64,000 bases of DNA from an uncultured Bacteroidales bacterium (GTDB lineage Bacteria; Bacteroidota; Bacteroidia; Bacteroidales; UBA932). The notes below the pieces were generated by a model. It saw only the letters and a list, made by a program, of their open reading frames with translations, ran no database searches and had not been told where the DNA came from. The translations under genes and the position numbers were made by a program. Positions 50,410 through 58,963 of this stretch are shown here, piece by piece. The stretch is taken from the NCBI GenBank assembly GCA_900319855.1, contig ONQC01000011.1, forward strand, positions 20,850 through 84,849, read 5' to 3'. Each line of letters opens with the position of its first letter. The stretch's first letter is position 1.

Positions 50410-52143
50410 CTAAATCACATCTTCCCGCTCGCGCATGTCTTTCAAGCGGAGCTGGATCGTTGAATTGCCTCTGTAATAATTTTCCACGACACTGTAACAG
50501 ATGTCAATGGGATTTCCTGCCTTTATATGGTCGAAGTATTCGGCCATGTTGAATCCGATGGCGCCGATCTGATGATAAGGCTGCGACTCCTGGATCAGTT
50601 CGAGCTTCAGGTGCTGGGCGGCGGGACCGACCTTGCGGCCGTTGCCGTCGTCATAGACGTTCTCCGTCAGGAACACCGGGGCGTTGTTACCGGGACCGAA
50701 CGGCTGGAACTGCTTGAGGATCCGGAAGAACTTCGGGGTAATCTGGGAGAAGTCCAGGCGGGAGTCCACTTCTACGACCGGCGTGCTCATCTCAACGGTC
50801 AGATGTTCAGCCACATATTCTTCAATCCGCCGGGCGAACTCCGGAAGGTTCTCCTCCTTGAGGGTCAGGCCGGCGGCATAGATATGGCCGCCGAAGTTTT
50901 CGAGTAGGTCGGCACAGCGCTCGATGGAATCGTACAGGTCGAAGCCCCGGACGCTGCGGGCGGATCCGGTGACGAACCCGTTGGATTTCGTCAAAACGAA
51001 GGTCGGTTTATAGAACGCCTCGACCAGACGGGAGGCCACGATCCCGACCACACCCTTGTTCCAGGCCGGGTTGTAAACGATCGTCGCATTCTTGCAGGCG
51101 ATGCATTTCCCGTTCTGGACCATTTCGAGGGCTTCGCGGGTGATTTCCCGGTCGATGCTCTTGCGTTCGTTGTTGTTGTCGTTAATCTGCGAGGCGATGC
51201 GGGCGGCGGTCCGGTCATCGGCGGCCGTCAGCAGTTCGACGGCCAGGCGGCCGGATTCCATGCGGCCGGCGGCGTTGATGCGCGGACCGATCTTGAAGAC
51301 GATGTCGTCAATGGTGACGTGGTCCGGCTCCAGGTTCGAAAGCGCGATGATGGCCTGGAGACCCTTGCGGGGCTTCTCATTCAGGCGCTTGAGGCCGAAA
51401 TGCGAGAGAACCCGGTTTTCGCCGGTGACGCTGACCAGGTCGGAGGCGATGCTGACCACCAGCAGGTCCAGCAGCGGTTCGAGTTCGGCGAACGGGATGT
51501 CCATGACCTGGGCGTAGGCCTGGACCAGCTTGAAGCCGACCCCGCAACCGCACAGGTCGTCGAAGGGATAATGGCAGTCTTCCCGCTTGGGGTCGAGGAC
51601 GGCGACGGCAGCCGGGAGTTCGTTCTCGGGCAGGTGATGGTCACAGATGATGACGTCCATCCCTTTCGAAGCGGCATAGCGGACCTTGTCGATCGCCTTG
51701 ATGCCGCAGTCGAGCGTGATGACCAGGTTGAACCCGCTTTCCGCAGCCCAATCCAAGGCTTTGATGGACAGGCCATAGCCTTCATCGTAACGGTCCGGGA
51801 TATAATAGTCGATGTTCTTGGTGAAACGTCCGAGGAAGGAGTAGACCAGGGAGACGGCCGTCGTGCCGTCTACATCGTAATCCCCATAGACCAGGATCTT
51901 TTCACGGCCTTCGACGGCTTTTTTCAACCGGGCGACCGCCTTGTCCATGTCTTTCATCAGGAAAGGGTCGTGCAGGGAGGACAGGCTGGGGCGGAAGAAA
52001 GCCCGTGCCTGCTCGAACGATTTGATCCCGCGCTGGACCAGCAAGGTCGCCAGCACGGAATCGATTCCGATTTCCGTACTGAGCCGGGCGACAGTTTCCG
52101 GCTCCCCGACCTCCTTGACCAGCCATTTCCTTTCCTTTGACAT
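50410..52143 (-). CDS. recJ: Single-stranded-DNA-specific exonuclease RecJ
   Basis: A 577-residue DHH-family 5'-3' exonuclease acting in recombination and mismatch repair. Catalytic motifs are VYGDYDVDGTTAVS (motif I), NLVITLDCGIK, VIICDHHLPENELP (DHH, motif III) and the DHHA1 part GHIYAAGLTLKEENL; an OB-fold closes the C-terminus. The ATG at 52143 gives the family start (MSKERKWLVKEVGEPE). A -7 box, TATCTTTG, ends only five bases before it, so the transcript is probably leaderless. Confidence 0.95.
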   Translation of the reverse strand: MSKERKWLVKEVGEPETVARLSTEIGIDSVLATLLVQRGIKSFEQARAFFRPSLSSLHDPFLMKDMDKAVARLKKAVEGREKILVYGDYDVDGTTAVSLVYSFLGRFTKNIDYYIPDRYDEGYGLSIKALDWAAESGFNLVITLDCGIKAIDKVRYAASKGMDVIICDHHLPENELPAAVAVLDPKREDCHYPFDDLCGCGVGFKLVQAYAQVMDIPFAELEPLLDLLVVSIASDLVSVTGENRVLSHFGLKRLNEKPRKGLQAIIALSNLEPDHVTIDDIVFKIGPRINAAGRMESGRLAVELLTAADDRTAARIASQINDNNNERKSIDREITREALEMVQNGKCIACKNATIVYNPAWNKGVVGIVASRLVEAFYKPTFVLTKSNGFVTGSARSVRGFDLYDSIERCADLLENFGGHIYAAGLTLKEENLPEFARRIEEYVAEHLTVEMSTPVVEVDSRLDFSQITPKFFRILKQFQPFGPGNNAPVFLTENVYDDGNGRKVGPAAQHLKLELIQESQPYHQIGAIGFNMAEYFDHIKAGNPIDICYSVVENYYRGNSTIQLRLKDMREREDVI

Positions 52144-52148
52144 ATCTA

Positions 52149-52156
52149 CAAAGATA
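52149..52156 (-). promoter_or_regulatory. recJ -7 box (TATCTTTG), leaderless arrangement
   Basis: On the minus strand TATCTTTG is followed by five bases and then the recJ ATG, which would place the transcription start at or beside the start codon. Confidence 0.65.
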
Positions 52157-52188
52157 GCCATAAAATTCCAAAAATCGAATTTAAGTGT

Positions 52189-52196
52189 TATTTTTG
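52189..52196 (+). promoter_or_regulatory. lysS -7 box (TATTTTTG)
   Basis: TATTTTTG lies 24 bases before the lysS ATG at 52221 and diverges from the recJ promoter. Confidence 0.65.
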
Positions 52197-52220
52197 CACG
52201 ATTAACGTAAGAAGACAATT

Positions 52221-53765
52221 ATGGCTATTCAGCAACTCAGTGAGCAGGAGATTCAAAGAAGGGAATCCATGAACAAGCTCAGGGAACTGGGCATCGAACC
52301 GTATCCGGCACCGCTTTATCCGGTCAACACGACCGCCGCGCAGATCCTCGACGGCTACAAGCCGGAGGAAGGGAACTTCCAGGATGTCTGCATCGCCGGA
52401 CGCATCATGTCGCGCCGCATCATGGGTGCGGCTTCGTTCATGGAGCTCCAGGACGAGAGCGGACGCATCCAGGTCTATGTCAAGCGTGACGAGATCTGCC
52501 CGGGCGAAGACAAGACGATGTACAACACCGTATTCAAGAAATTGCTGGACATCGGTGACATCATCGGTATCAAGGGTTTCGCCTTCATCACCCAGACCGG
52601 CCAGCTGTCGGTCCATGCCAAGGAACTCACCGTGCTCAGCAAGTCGCTGAAGGTCCTTCCGATCGTCAAGACTGATGCCGACGGTACGGTCCATGACGGT
52701 TTCTCCGATCCGGAGCTGCGCTACCGCCAGCGCTATGTCGACCTGATCGTCAATCCGCAAGTCAAGGATGTGTTCATCAAGCGGGCGAAGATCGTCCAGA
52801 CGATGCGCGATTATTTCAACGCAGCCGGCTGCCTGGAGGTCGAGACCCCGATCCTGCAGGCCATCCCGGGCGGTGCGACGGCCCGTCCGTTCATCACCCA
52901 CCACAATGCCCTGGATATTCCGCTCTACATGCGGATTGCCAATGAGCTGTACCTCAAGCGTCTGATTGTCGGCGGATTCAGCGGCGTGTACGAGTTTGCG
53001 AAGGATTTCCGCAATGAGGGCATGGACAAGACCCACAATCCGGAATTCACCTGCATGGAGATCTACGTCGCCTACAAGGATTATCTCTGGATGATGGAGT
53101 TCGTGGAGAAGATGCTGGAGAAGATCGCCGTGGCCGTCAATGGAACGACGAAGGTGATGATTGCCGGCAACGAGGTGGAATTCAAGGCCCCGTACCGCAG
53201 GATCGCCATCCTGGACGCGATCAAGGAGTATGCAGGTGTGGATGTGGCCGGCATGGATGTCGACCAGCTGCGTGAGACCTGCAAGAAACTGAATGTCGAG
53301 TTTACTCCGTCGATGGGTGTGGGCAAGCTGATCGACGCCATCTTCGGTGAATATTGCGAGAAGAACTTCGTCCAGCCGACTTTCGTGATCGACTACCCGG
53401 TCGAGATGTCCCCGCTGACCAAGCGGCATCGTTCCAACCCGGCCCTGACCGAGCGTTTCGAACTCTTCGTCTGCGGCAAGGAACTGGCCAACGCCTATTC
53501 CGAGCTGAATGATCCGGTGGACCAGCTGGAGCGGTTCGAGGAGCAGGCCAAACTGAAGGCGGGTGGCGACGATGAGGCGATGTTCATCGACTATGATTTC
53601 GTGCGCGCGCTGGAGTATGGTATGCCGCCGACTTCCGGCCTGGGCATGGGTATCGACCGCCTGACCATGTTCATGACGGGCCAGACGACGATCCAGGACG
53701 TGCTCTTCTTCCCGCAGATGCGGCCGGAGAAGATGGTCCGCAAGGAAGAGGAAGCTTCAGAATAA
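52221..53765 (+). CDS. lysS: Lysyl-tRNA synthetase, class II
   Basis: A 514-residue class II synthetase charging tRNA-Lys. The N-terminal OB-fold anticodon-binding domain (about 60-160; [32 protein letters not shown]) precedes a catalytic core with motif 2 ([23 protein letters not shown]) and motif 3 ([15 protein letters not shown]). Length is normal. It starts a gene run lysS-trmH-aroE with gaps of 7 and 12 bases. Confidence 0.97.
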   Translation: MAIQQLSEQEIQRRESMNKLRELGIEPYPAPLYPVNTTAAQILDGYKPEEGNFQDVCIAGRIMSRRIMGAASFMELQDESGRIQVYVKRDEICPGEDKTMYNTVFKKLLDIGDIIGIKGFAFITQTGQLSVHAKELTVLSKSLKVLPIVKTDADGTVHDGFSDPELRYRQRYVDLIVNPQVKDVFIKRAKIVQTMRDYFNAAGCLEVETPILQAIPGGATARPFITHHNALDIPLYMRIANELYLKRLIVGGFSGVYEFAKDFRNEGMDKTHNPEFTCMEIYVAYKDYLWMMEFVEKMLEKIAVAVNGTTKVMIAGNEVEFKAPYRRIAILDAIKEYAGVDVAGMDVDQLRETCKKLNVEFTPSMGVGKLIDAIFGEYCEKNFVQPTFVIDYPVEMSPLTKRHRSNPALTERFELFVCGKELANAYSELNDPVDQLERFEEQAKLKAGGDDEAMFIDYDFVRALEYGMPPTSGLGMGIDRLTMFMTGQTTIQDVLFFPQMRPEKMVRKEEEASE

Positions 53766-53772
53766 GCAATTT

Positions 53773-54684
53773 ATGGGACGCGAGGTCATTACATCGGCTC
53801 AGAATCCCAAGATTAAGGAACTTCTCGCGTTGCAGGAAAAATCACGCCTGCGGCGCGAGAAGGGTCTTTTTGTCGTGGAGGGACGCCGGGAGCTGGAGCA
53901 TTGCCTGAATGCCGGTTTCCGGGTCCGTACGGTCTTCGTCTGTCCGGAGATTCTTCCGATTGGGGACCTTTTTCCGGATCAGTCTCCCCTCTGTGCCTTC
54001 GGACTTCGTCCTCATCCCTCCCAAACAGAAGTTTGGGCCCCTCCCGTTCACGAAGCCACGGGCGGCTACGGGCTCGAGCGGGAGACCGATCCGGAAAAGG
54101 TGTCAGTCATTGAGGTGAGCCGGGCCGTGTATGAGAAGATCGCGTACCGGGAAGGGACGGAAGGGATTGTCGCAGAAGTCTATGCAAAGGGACGCCGGCT
54201 GGAAGACCTCCGGCTGTCCGACCGGCCGCTGGTGGTCGTGCTGGAAGCCGTCGAGAAACCGGGGAACCTGGGGGCGGTGCTGCGCAGTGCCGATGCCGCC
54301 GGGGCGGATGCCGTGATTGTCTGCGACCCGGCGACGGACTTGTATAACCCCAACCTGATTCGTGCGTCCATCGGGTCGGTGTTCACGCGGCAGATCGCGG
54401 TCTGTTCCTCGGAAGAAGCCATCGGCTGGCTCAAAGCCCGTGGGATCCGGATCTATACCGCGCAGTTACAGGATTCCGAATGGTACTATGATACCGACAT
54501 GACGGACGGGACGGCCATCGTCATGGGCACGGAAGCCACCGGGCTGACCGATATCTGGCGCCAGGCCGCCGATGCGCACATCCGCATCCCGATGCTCGGA
54601 CAGCTGGATTCCCTAAACGTTTCCGTTTCCGCCGCCATCCTCCTCTTCGAGGCGGTCCGGCAGCGGAACAGTGCCACTCGCTAA
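53773..54684 (+). CDS. TrmH/SpoU-family RNA 2'-O-methyltransferase with an insertion
   Basis: A 303-residue SPOUT methyltransferase. An N-terminal substrate-binding domain (SAQNPKIKELLALQEKSRLRREKGLFVVEG) precedes the knotted SpoU domain: EAVEKPGNLGAVLRSADAAGADA (motif 1), NPNLIRASIGSVF (motif 2) and IPMLGQLDSLNVSVSAAILLFE (motif 3). The exact RNA target is not clear. Residues about 62-106 (from ILPIGDLFPDQSPLCAFG to GGYGLERE) are an insertion of unrelated composition, encoded by DNA with a CCCAAAC/GTTTGGG hairpin; it sits where homologues have only a short loop before VSRAVYEKIAYREGTEG. The gene looks otherwise intact and in frame. Confidence 0.88.
   Translation: MGREVITSAQNPKIKELLALQEKSRLRREKGLFVVEGRRELEHCLNAGFRVRTVFVCPEILPIGDLFPDQSPLCAFGLRPHPSQTEVWAPPVHEATGGYGLERETDPEKVSVIEVSRAVYEKIAYREGTEGIVAEVYAKGRRLEDLRLSDRPLVVVLEAVEKPGNLGAVLRSADAAGADAVIVCDPATDLYNPNLIRASIGSVFTRQIAVCSSEEAIGWLKARGIRIYTAQLQDSEWYYDTDMTDGTAIVMGTEATGLTDIWRQAADAHIRIPMLGQLDSLNVSVSAAILLFEAVRQRNSATR
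53960..54085. repeat. Repeat-like in-frame insertion in the TrmH-family gene
   Basis: This stretch differs in composition from its flanks (many C/T-rich runs, TCA and AGA-type codons) and holds the hairpin CCCAAAC-AGAA-GTTTGGG (54020-54037). Read on the minus strand it has the look of a Bacteroidota intergenic repeat. Limits are approximate. Confidence 0.5.
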
Positions 54685-54696
54685 TAACCCTCCCCC

Positions 54697-55614
54697 ATGG
54701 ATACCAGACGTTTCGGATTGATCGGCACCGGGATCGGAGAATCCCGCAGTCCGCAGTTGTTCCGCGCCGCCTATGACGGCCGCTACCCGTATGACCTGCT
54801 GGACGGAACGGATTTCATGCCACTTTGGAAACGGTTCCTGGAAGAATACCAGGCTGTCAATATCACGGCGCCCTTCAAGCAGGATGCCTTCGCCCAGGGC
54901 CTGCAGCTGGCCCGTAACGGCTATGCCGGCATTTCCGGCCCTTGCTTCAAGATTGGAGCGACCAATCTGGTCGTGAAGACGGCCGAAGGACTTATGTTCC
55001 ACAACTCAGATTTTTCCGGCATCATCCTGAGCGTCGCCGAGGCTTGCTTCCCCGGCGTCGTCGGGCATTGCTATGACGTCTATGGGGAAAAAGGATACAT
55101 CAAGGTCCATCAATTCGTCAAGGAGAATCTGGACAGCCTGTACGGCTACAAGCCGCAGGCGCTGATTGTCGGTTGCGGCGGAGCCGGGCGTGCGGCAGCC
55201 GTCGCGGCGGCGGAGATGGGTTTTGCCACGGCCCTGATGAACCGGACGCATGAGAAGGCGCAGGCGCTGGCTGCAGACCTGCCCGAATATGGATTCATCC
55301 CCGTTCCGATCAGCGACTTCCCTGCTGCCCTGGAGGAATGCGACCTGGTCATCTATACCCTCCCGGAAGCGATTCCCGCCATCGACGGACTGACCGAAGG
55401 CCGGTTCCGGGGAGAAGGTGGTCCCGGCAAGGTCATCCTGGAAGCCAATTACAAGACGCCGGCCTTCAGCGGTGAGGTCCGCAGGCGGCTGGAAACCGTC
55501 GGAGCGCGCTATGTATCCGGCATGCAGTGGCTTATGTACCAAGCCGTTACCGGATACGGCCTGATGACCGGGGAAGTTGCCGACAGGGAAGCCATCCTGC
55601 AGGCTCTTCCGTAA
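54697..55614 (+). CDS. aroE: Shikimate dehydrogenase
   Basis: A 305-residue enzyme reducing 3-dehydroshikimate to shikimate with NADPH. Substrate-site signatures are GIGESRSPQLF (usually SxSP), VNITAPFKQD (NVTxPxK with the catalytic Lys) and GATNLV; the NADPH-binding loop is LIVGCGGAGRAAAVAA. It is slightly longer than E. coli AroE (272) because of a segment around residues 110-150. It closes the lysS-trmH-aroE run; a terminator follows. Confidence 0.94.
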   Translation: MDTRRFGLIGTGIGESRSPQLFRAAYDGRYPYDLLDGTDFMPLWKRFLEEYQAVNITAPFKQDAFAQGLQLARNGYAGISGPCFKIGATNLVVKTAEGLMFHNSDFSGIILSVAEACFPGVVGHCYDVYGEKGYIKVHQFVKENLDSLYGYKPQALIVGCGGAGRAAAVAAAEMGFATALMNRTHEKAQALAADLPEYGFIPVPISDFPAALEECDLVIYTLPEAIPAIDGLTEGRFRGEGGPGKVILEANYKTPAFSGEVRRRLETVGARYVSGMQWLMYQAVTGYGLMTGEVADREAILQALP

Positions 55615-55622
55615 AACAGATG

Positions 55623-55661
55623 TATCGGTGCAATCCTTCGGGAAAACACCGATATTTTTTT
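55623..55661 (+). terminator. Intrinsic terminator after aroE
   Basis: TATCGGTG (55623-55630) pairs with CACCGATA (55647-55654), followed by seven T. Confidence 0.85.
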
Positions 55662-55718
55662 GTCCGGTGTCCGGAAATTTCGTAAATTGCAGAGTTGAAT
55701 TATAAACAGAAACGAACC

Positions 55719-56237
55719 ATGTCACTGAACAAAGTCATGTTGATCGGTAACGTTGGTAAAGACCCCGAGATCCGTTACCTTGAAGGAAATTCCCCCAATG
55801 GCGCCAATGCCAAGGTAGCCACTTTTCCCCTTGCGACTTCCGAGCGCTACCGCGACCGCAACGGCGAGCAGCACGAAAACACCGAATGGCACAACATCGT
55901 GGCCTGGCGCGGCTTGGCCGATACGATGGAGCGCTTCGTCAAGAAAGGCACCCAGCTCTATGTGGAAGGCCGGCTCCGCACCCGTTCCTGGACCGACCAG
56001 ACCGGAAACAAGCGGTTCACCACGGAGATCGTAGCCGACACCATCCAGCTCCTGGGCAAGCGCTCCGACAATCCGGGCGCGGAAGGACCGGCTCCCTATC
56101 CCCAGGCGCAGCAGCCCTACCAGCAGGCGCCTCAAGCCCGCCAGCCTTACCAGCAGGCTCCTCAGCCTTACCAGCAAGTCCAGCAGCCCGCGGCGCCCCA
56201 GGCCGCCGAAGGCCCTGAAGACGATCTCCCGTTCTAG
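55719..56237 (+). CDS. ssb: Single-stranded DNA-binding protein
   Basis: A 172-residue SSB with an N-terminal OB fold (KVMLIGNVGKDPEIRYL, TEWHNIVAWRGLADTMERFVKKGTQLYVEGRLRTRSW) that binds ssDNA as a tetramer, a Gln/Pro/Tyr-rich linker (repeated QPYQQAPQ units) and the acidic interaction tip EDDLPF. I start at ATG 55719; an in-frame TTG at 55695 is unlikely. purA follows 12 bases later. Confidence 0.96.
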   Translation: MSLNKVMLIGNVGKDPEIRYLEGNSPNGANAKVATFPLATSERYRDRNGEQHENTEWHNIVAWRGLADTMERFVKKGTQLYVEGRLRTRSWTDQTGNKRFTTEIVADTIQLLGKRSDNPGAEGPAPYPQAQQPYQQAPQARQPYQQAPQPYQQVQQPAAPQAAEGPEDDLPF

Positions 56238-56249
56238 AACCATACAGCC

Positions 56250-57509
56250 ATGAAAATTGATGTCGTCCTCGGCCTCCAATGGGGGGATGAAGGAAAAGGA
56301 AAAATCGTTGATGTCCTTGCCGCACGTTATCCGGCCGTAGCCCGTTTCCAGGGTGGTCCGAACGCCGGCCATTCCCTGCACTTCGAAGGCAAGAAATTCG
56401 TCGTCCGCAGCATCCCTTCCGGTATCTTCCGCGAAGGATCCACCAATGTCATCGGCAGCGGCGTAGTCCTCGACCCCATTACTTTCCGGGAGGAATGCCT
56501 CAACCTGGAAAAGATGGGCATTGACACCCGCAGCAAGCTCTGCATTTCCAAGAAAGCCCACCTGATCCTCCCGACCCACCGGTTGATGGACGCCGCCCTC
56601 GAGACGGCTGCCGGCAAAGGGAAGATCGGCTCCACCCTCAAGGGGATCGGCCCCACCTATACCGACAAGGTCGGACGCCATGGCGTACGGGTCGGTGATA
56701 TCCTGGCACCGGATTTCCAGGCCCGCTTCAACGCCTTGAAGCAGCGCCACATCCGCCAGCTGGCTGACCTGAAGTTCGACTGTGATCCCGAGAAAGACGA
56801 AGCCGAATGGATGTCCGCCATTGAATTCCTCAAAGGCTACAGGCTCGTCGACTGCGAGTACTTCGTCAATGACTGGCTGGACTCCAAGCCGATGCTGGCC
56901 GAAGGCGCTCAGGGTTCCCTGCTCGATATCGACTTCGGTTCCTATCCGTTCGTCACCTCGTCCAATACGACCATCGGCGGCGTCTGCACCGGCCTGGGCA
57001 TCGCCCCGTCCCGCGTCGGCCATGTATACGGCATTTTCAAGGCCTATTGCACCCGCGTGGGCAGCGGCCCGTTCCCGACCGAGCTCTTCGACGAGACCGG
57101 CGAGCGTCTCCGTCAGCTGGGCAATGAATTCGGTGCCGTGACCGGACGGCCGCGCCGTTGCGGCTGGCTGGACCTGGTCGCCCTAAAATATACTGTGATG
57201 GTCGACGGTGTGACCGACCTCATCATGATGAAATCCGACTGCCTCGATTCCTTTGACGAGATCAAGGTATGTACGTCCTATCTTGTGGACGGACAGCCTT
57301 CCGACCACGTCCCGTATGATACCCATGCCAAGATTGAACCGGTCTACACGGTTTTCAAAGGCTGGAAGACCGACCTGACCGGCATCCGGAAGGAGGAGCA
57401 GCTCCCGCAGGCGTTCAAGGATTATATCGCCTTCATGGAGAACTACCTCGGCGTGCCGATCAAGATCATCTCCCTGGGACCCGACCGCGAAGCGACGATT
57501 GAACGGTAA
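56250..57509 (+). CDS. purA: Adenylosuccinate synthetase
   Basis: A 419-residue enzyme joining IMP and aspartate with GTP, the first committed step to AMP. The GTP-binding P-loop is LGLQWGDEGKGKIVD; GGPNAGHS, GIGPTYTDKVGRHG and TTIGGVCTGLGI are conserved, and KSDCLDSFDEIKVCTSY is near the C-terminus. Length is normal. The last six codons and the stop lie in an 18-bp perfect inverted repeat. Confidence 0.97.
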   Translation: MKIDVVLGLQWGDEGKGKIVDVLAARYPAVARFQGGPNAGHSLHFEGKKFVVRSIPSGIFREGSTNVIGSGVVLDPITFREECLNLEKMGIDTRSKLCISKKAHLILPTHRLMDAALETAAGKGKIGSTLKGIGPTYTDKVGRHGVRVGDILAPDFQARFNALKQRHIRQLADLKFDCDPEKDEAEWMSAIEFLKGYRLVDCEYFVNDWLDSKPMLAEGAQGSLLDIDFGSYPFVTSSNTTIGGVCTGLGIAPSRVGHVYGIFKAYCTRVGSGPFPTELFDETGERLRQLGNEFGAVTGRPRRCGWLDLVALKYTVMVDGVTDLIMMKSDCLDSFDEIKVCTSYLVDGQPSDHVPYDTHAKIEPVYTVFKGWKTDLTGIRKEEQLPQAFKDYIAFMENYLGVPIKIISLGPDREATIER

Positions 57510-57530
57510 AATTACCGTTCAATCGTCGCT
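57491..57530. repeat. Perfect 18-bp inverted repeat spanning the purA stop codon
   Basis: Arm 57491-57508 (AGCGACGATTGAACGGTA, the last codons of purA) is exactly mirrored at 57513-57530, loop AAAT. The TAA is at 57507-57509. No T-run follows. Confidence 0.85.
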
Positions 57531-57567
57531 GTGCGACTACCACTAGATAACTGATTATAAACCATAT

Positions 57568-58041
57568 ATGAAACGCAAGATCTTGCTGGCACTGCTGGCA
57601 GCCCTGCTGGGGCTGCCCTGTCTGGCGCAGTTCTCCGTCACCTCCCACCAGGAAGGCTGGGAGAACTATCCGCCGGAAGCCGTCCGCCGCGGCTATTATT
57701 TCCAAAAGTCCGTCCTCTTCCAAATGGATGATGATCCGCAAATGGAAGAGGTCATCCTCTTCGGACGGGACAACGGCCACTGGCCGGAATTCGACCTGTT
57801 CAAGTTCTATTACGTCATCGTCGACGCCTACACCCACGAGATCCAGTATACTTCCGAAGGAGAATATGTGACGGACCACTATGAACTCATCGTTGAAGAC
57901 CGGAACAAGGACGGGAAGGGCGAACTCTATGTCAACTACATCAAAGACGGTACGTTCCAGGTGGACGAACGGGGCTATCACATGCGCGCCGTCCGTTGCC
58001 ATGACCGGATTGAATTCACCCCTCAACAGAAAAAGCGATGA
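57568..58041 (+). CDS. Small exported protein of unknown function
   Basis: A 157-residue protein with a signal peptide (MKRKILLALLAALLGLPCLAQ). The mature part (VLFQMDDDPQMEEVILFGRDNGHWPEFDLFKFYYVIVD, VEDRNKDGKGELYVNYIKDG) is rich in acidic residues, with a short Asp/Asn/Gly loop (EDRNKDGKGEL) resembling an FG-GAP or EF-hand-like calcium loop. I do not recognise the family. It overlaps the start of the ThuA-like gene by four bases (ATGA), so the two are coupled. Confidence 0.7.
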   Translation: MKRKILLALLAALLGLPCLAQFSVTSHQEGWENYPPEAVRRGYYFQKSVLFQMDDDPQMEEVILFGRDNGHWPEFDLFKFYYVIVDAYTHEIQYTSEGEYVTDHYELIVEDRNKDGKGELYVNYIKDGTFQVDERGYHMRAVRCHDRIEFTPQQKKR

Positions 58042-58952
58042 AGAAGTTCCTGACAACCCTGCTGGTGGCGGTCAGTCTCGCCACCACGGCCCTCTGGGGG
58101 CAGACACCGGATAAAATCCGCACCATGGTCATCGCCGGACAAGACGGAAGCCATTGGTGGAAAGGCGCTTGCGACGCCATCAAGCAAATCCTGGAAAACA
58201 GCGGCCTCTTTACGGTCGACTTTTGCTTCACGCCCGGATACAACGGGGACATGGCGGAATTCCGTCCGCAGTTCGACAAATATGACCTCATCGTCATCAA
58301 TTACGGAGGCACTCCCTGGATCGAGGAAGTCCAGCAGGCCTTCGAGAAATATGTCCGTGAAGGCGGCGGCGTGGTGTTCATCCATTCTTCCGTGATCCCG
58401 ATGGAAAACTGGCAGGCCTGGAACGACATCACCGGTCTGGGCGCCTGGAACGGGCGGAATGAGAAGTGGGGGCCTTACCTGTACATGAAAGACGGCCATA
58501 CCATCTATGACTATACCCCGGGCGATGCCGGCTATCATGGCTTGCAGCATCAGATTACCGTGGTCAACCGGGCCACGGAGCACCCGATCCTCAAAGGATT
58601 GCCCGTCCGCTGGCGGCATTACAAGGACGAGATCTACACCAAACTGCGTGGGCCGGCACGCAACGTAGAAATCCTTTCCACCGCCCTGGAAGCGGGGCGT
58701 GACGAGCCCCTGATGTGGACGGTCAAATATGGGAAAGGACGATCCTTCGTGGACGTCATGGGCCATTGCGGGAACGACCCGAACATGATCTATTCGATGA
58801 CCTGTTCGGGGTACCAGATTACCTTCCTGCGCGGTTGCGAGTGGGCGGCGACCGGGAAAGTCACCCAGGCCGTCCCGGCGGATTTCCCGCTGGAGGACAC
58901 CTGCATGCTGCGGCCCGACTTCAAGGCGCCGTTCAACGCTTTCCCGGAATAG
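58038..58952 (+). CDS. ThuA-like domain protein, exported
   Basis: A 304-residue protein with a signal peptide (MKKFLTTLLVAVSLATTALWG) and a ThuA/glutamine-amidotransferase-like fold: MVIAGQDGSHWWKGACDAIKQIL, YDLIVINYGG, YVREGGGVVFIHSS, HPILKGLPVRWRHYKDEIY, and a late VDVMGHCGNDPN. ThuA proteins are linked to trehalose or other sugar utilisation; the exact reaction is not established. It is convergent with the next gene, which ends 12 bases away. Confidence 0.85.
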   Translation: MKKFLTTLLVAVSLATTALWGQTPDKIRTMVIAGQDGSHWWKGACDAIKQILENSGLFTVDFCFTPGYNGDMAEFRPQFDKYDLIVINYGGTPWIEEVQQAFEKYVREGGGVVFIHSSVIPMENWQAWNDITGLGAWNGRNEKWGPYLYMKDGHTIYDYTPGDAGYHGLQHQITVVNRATEHPILKGLPVRWRHYKDEIYTKLRGPARNVEILSTALEAGRDEPLMWTVKYGKGRSFVDVMGHCGNDPNMIYSMTCSGYQITFLRGCEWAATGKVTQAVPADFPLEDTCMLRPDFKAPFNAFPE

Positions 58953-58963
58953 AGGTTACCGCG

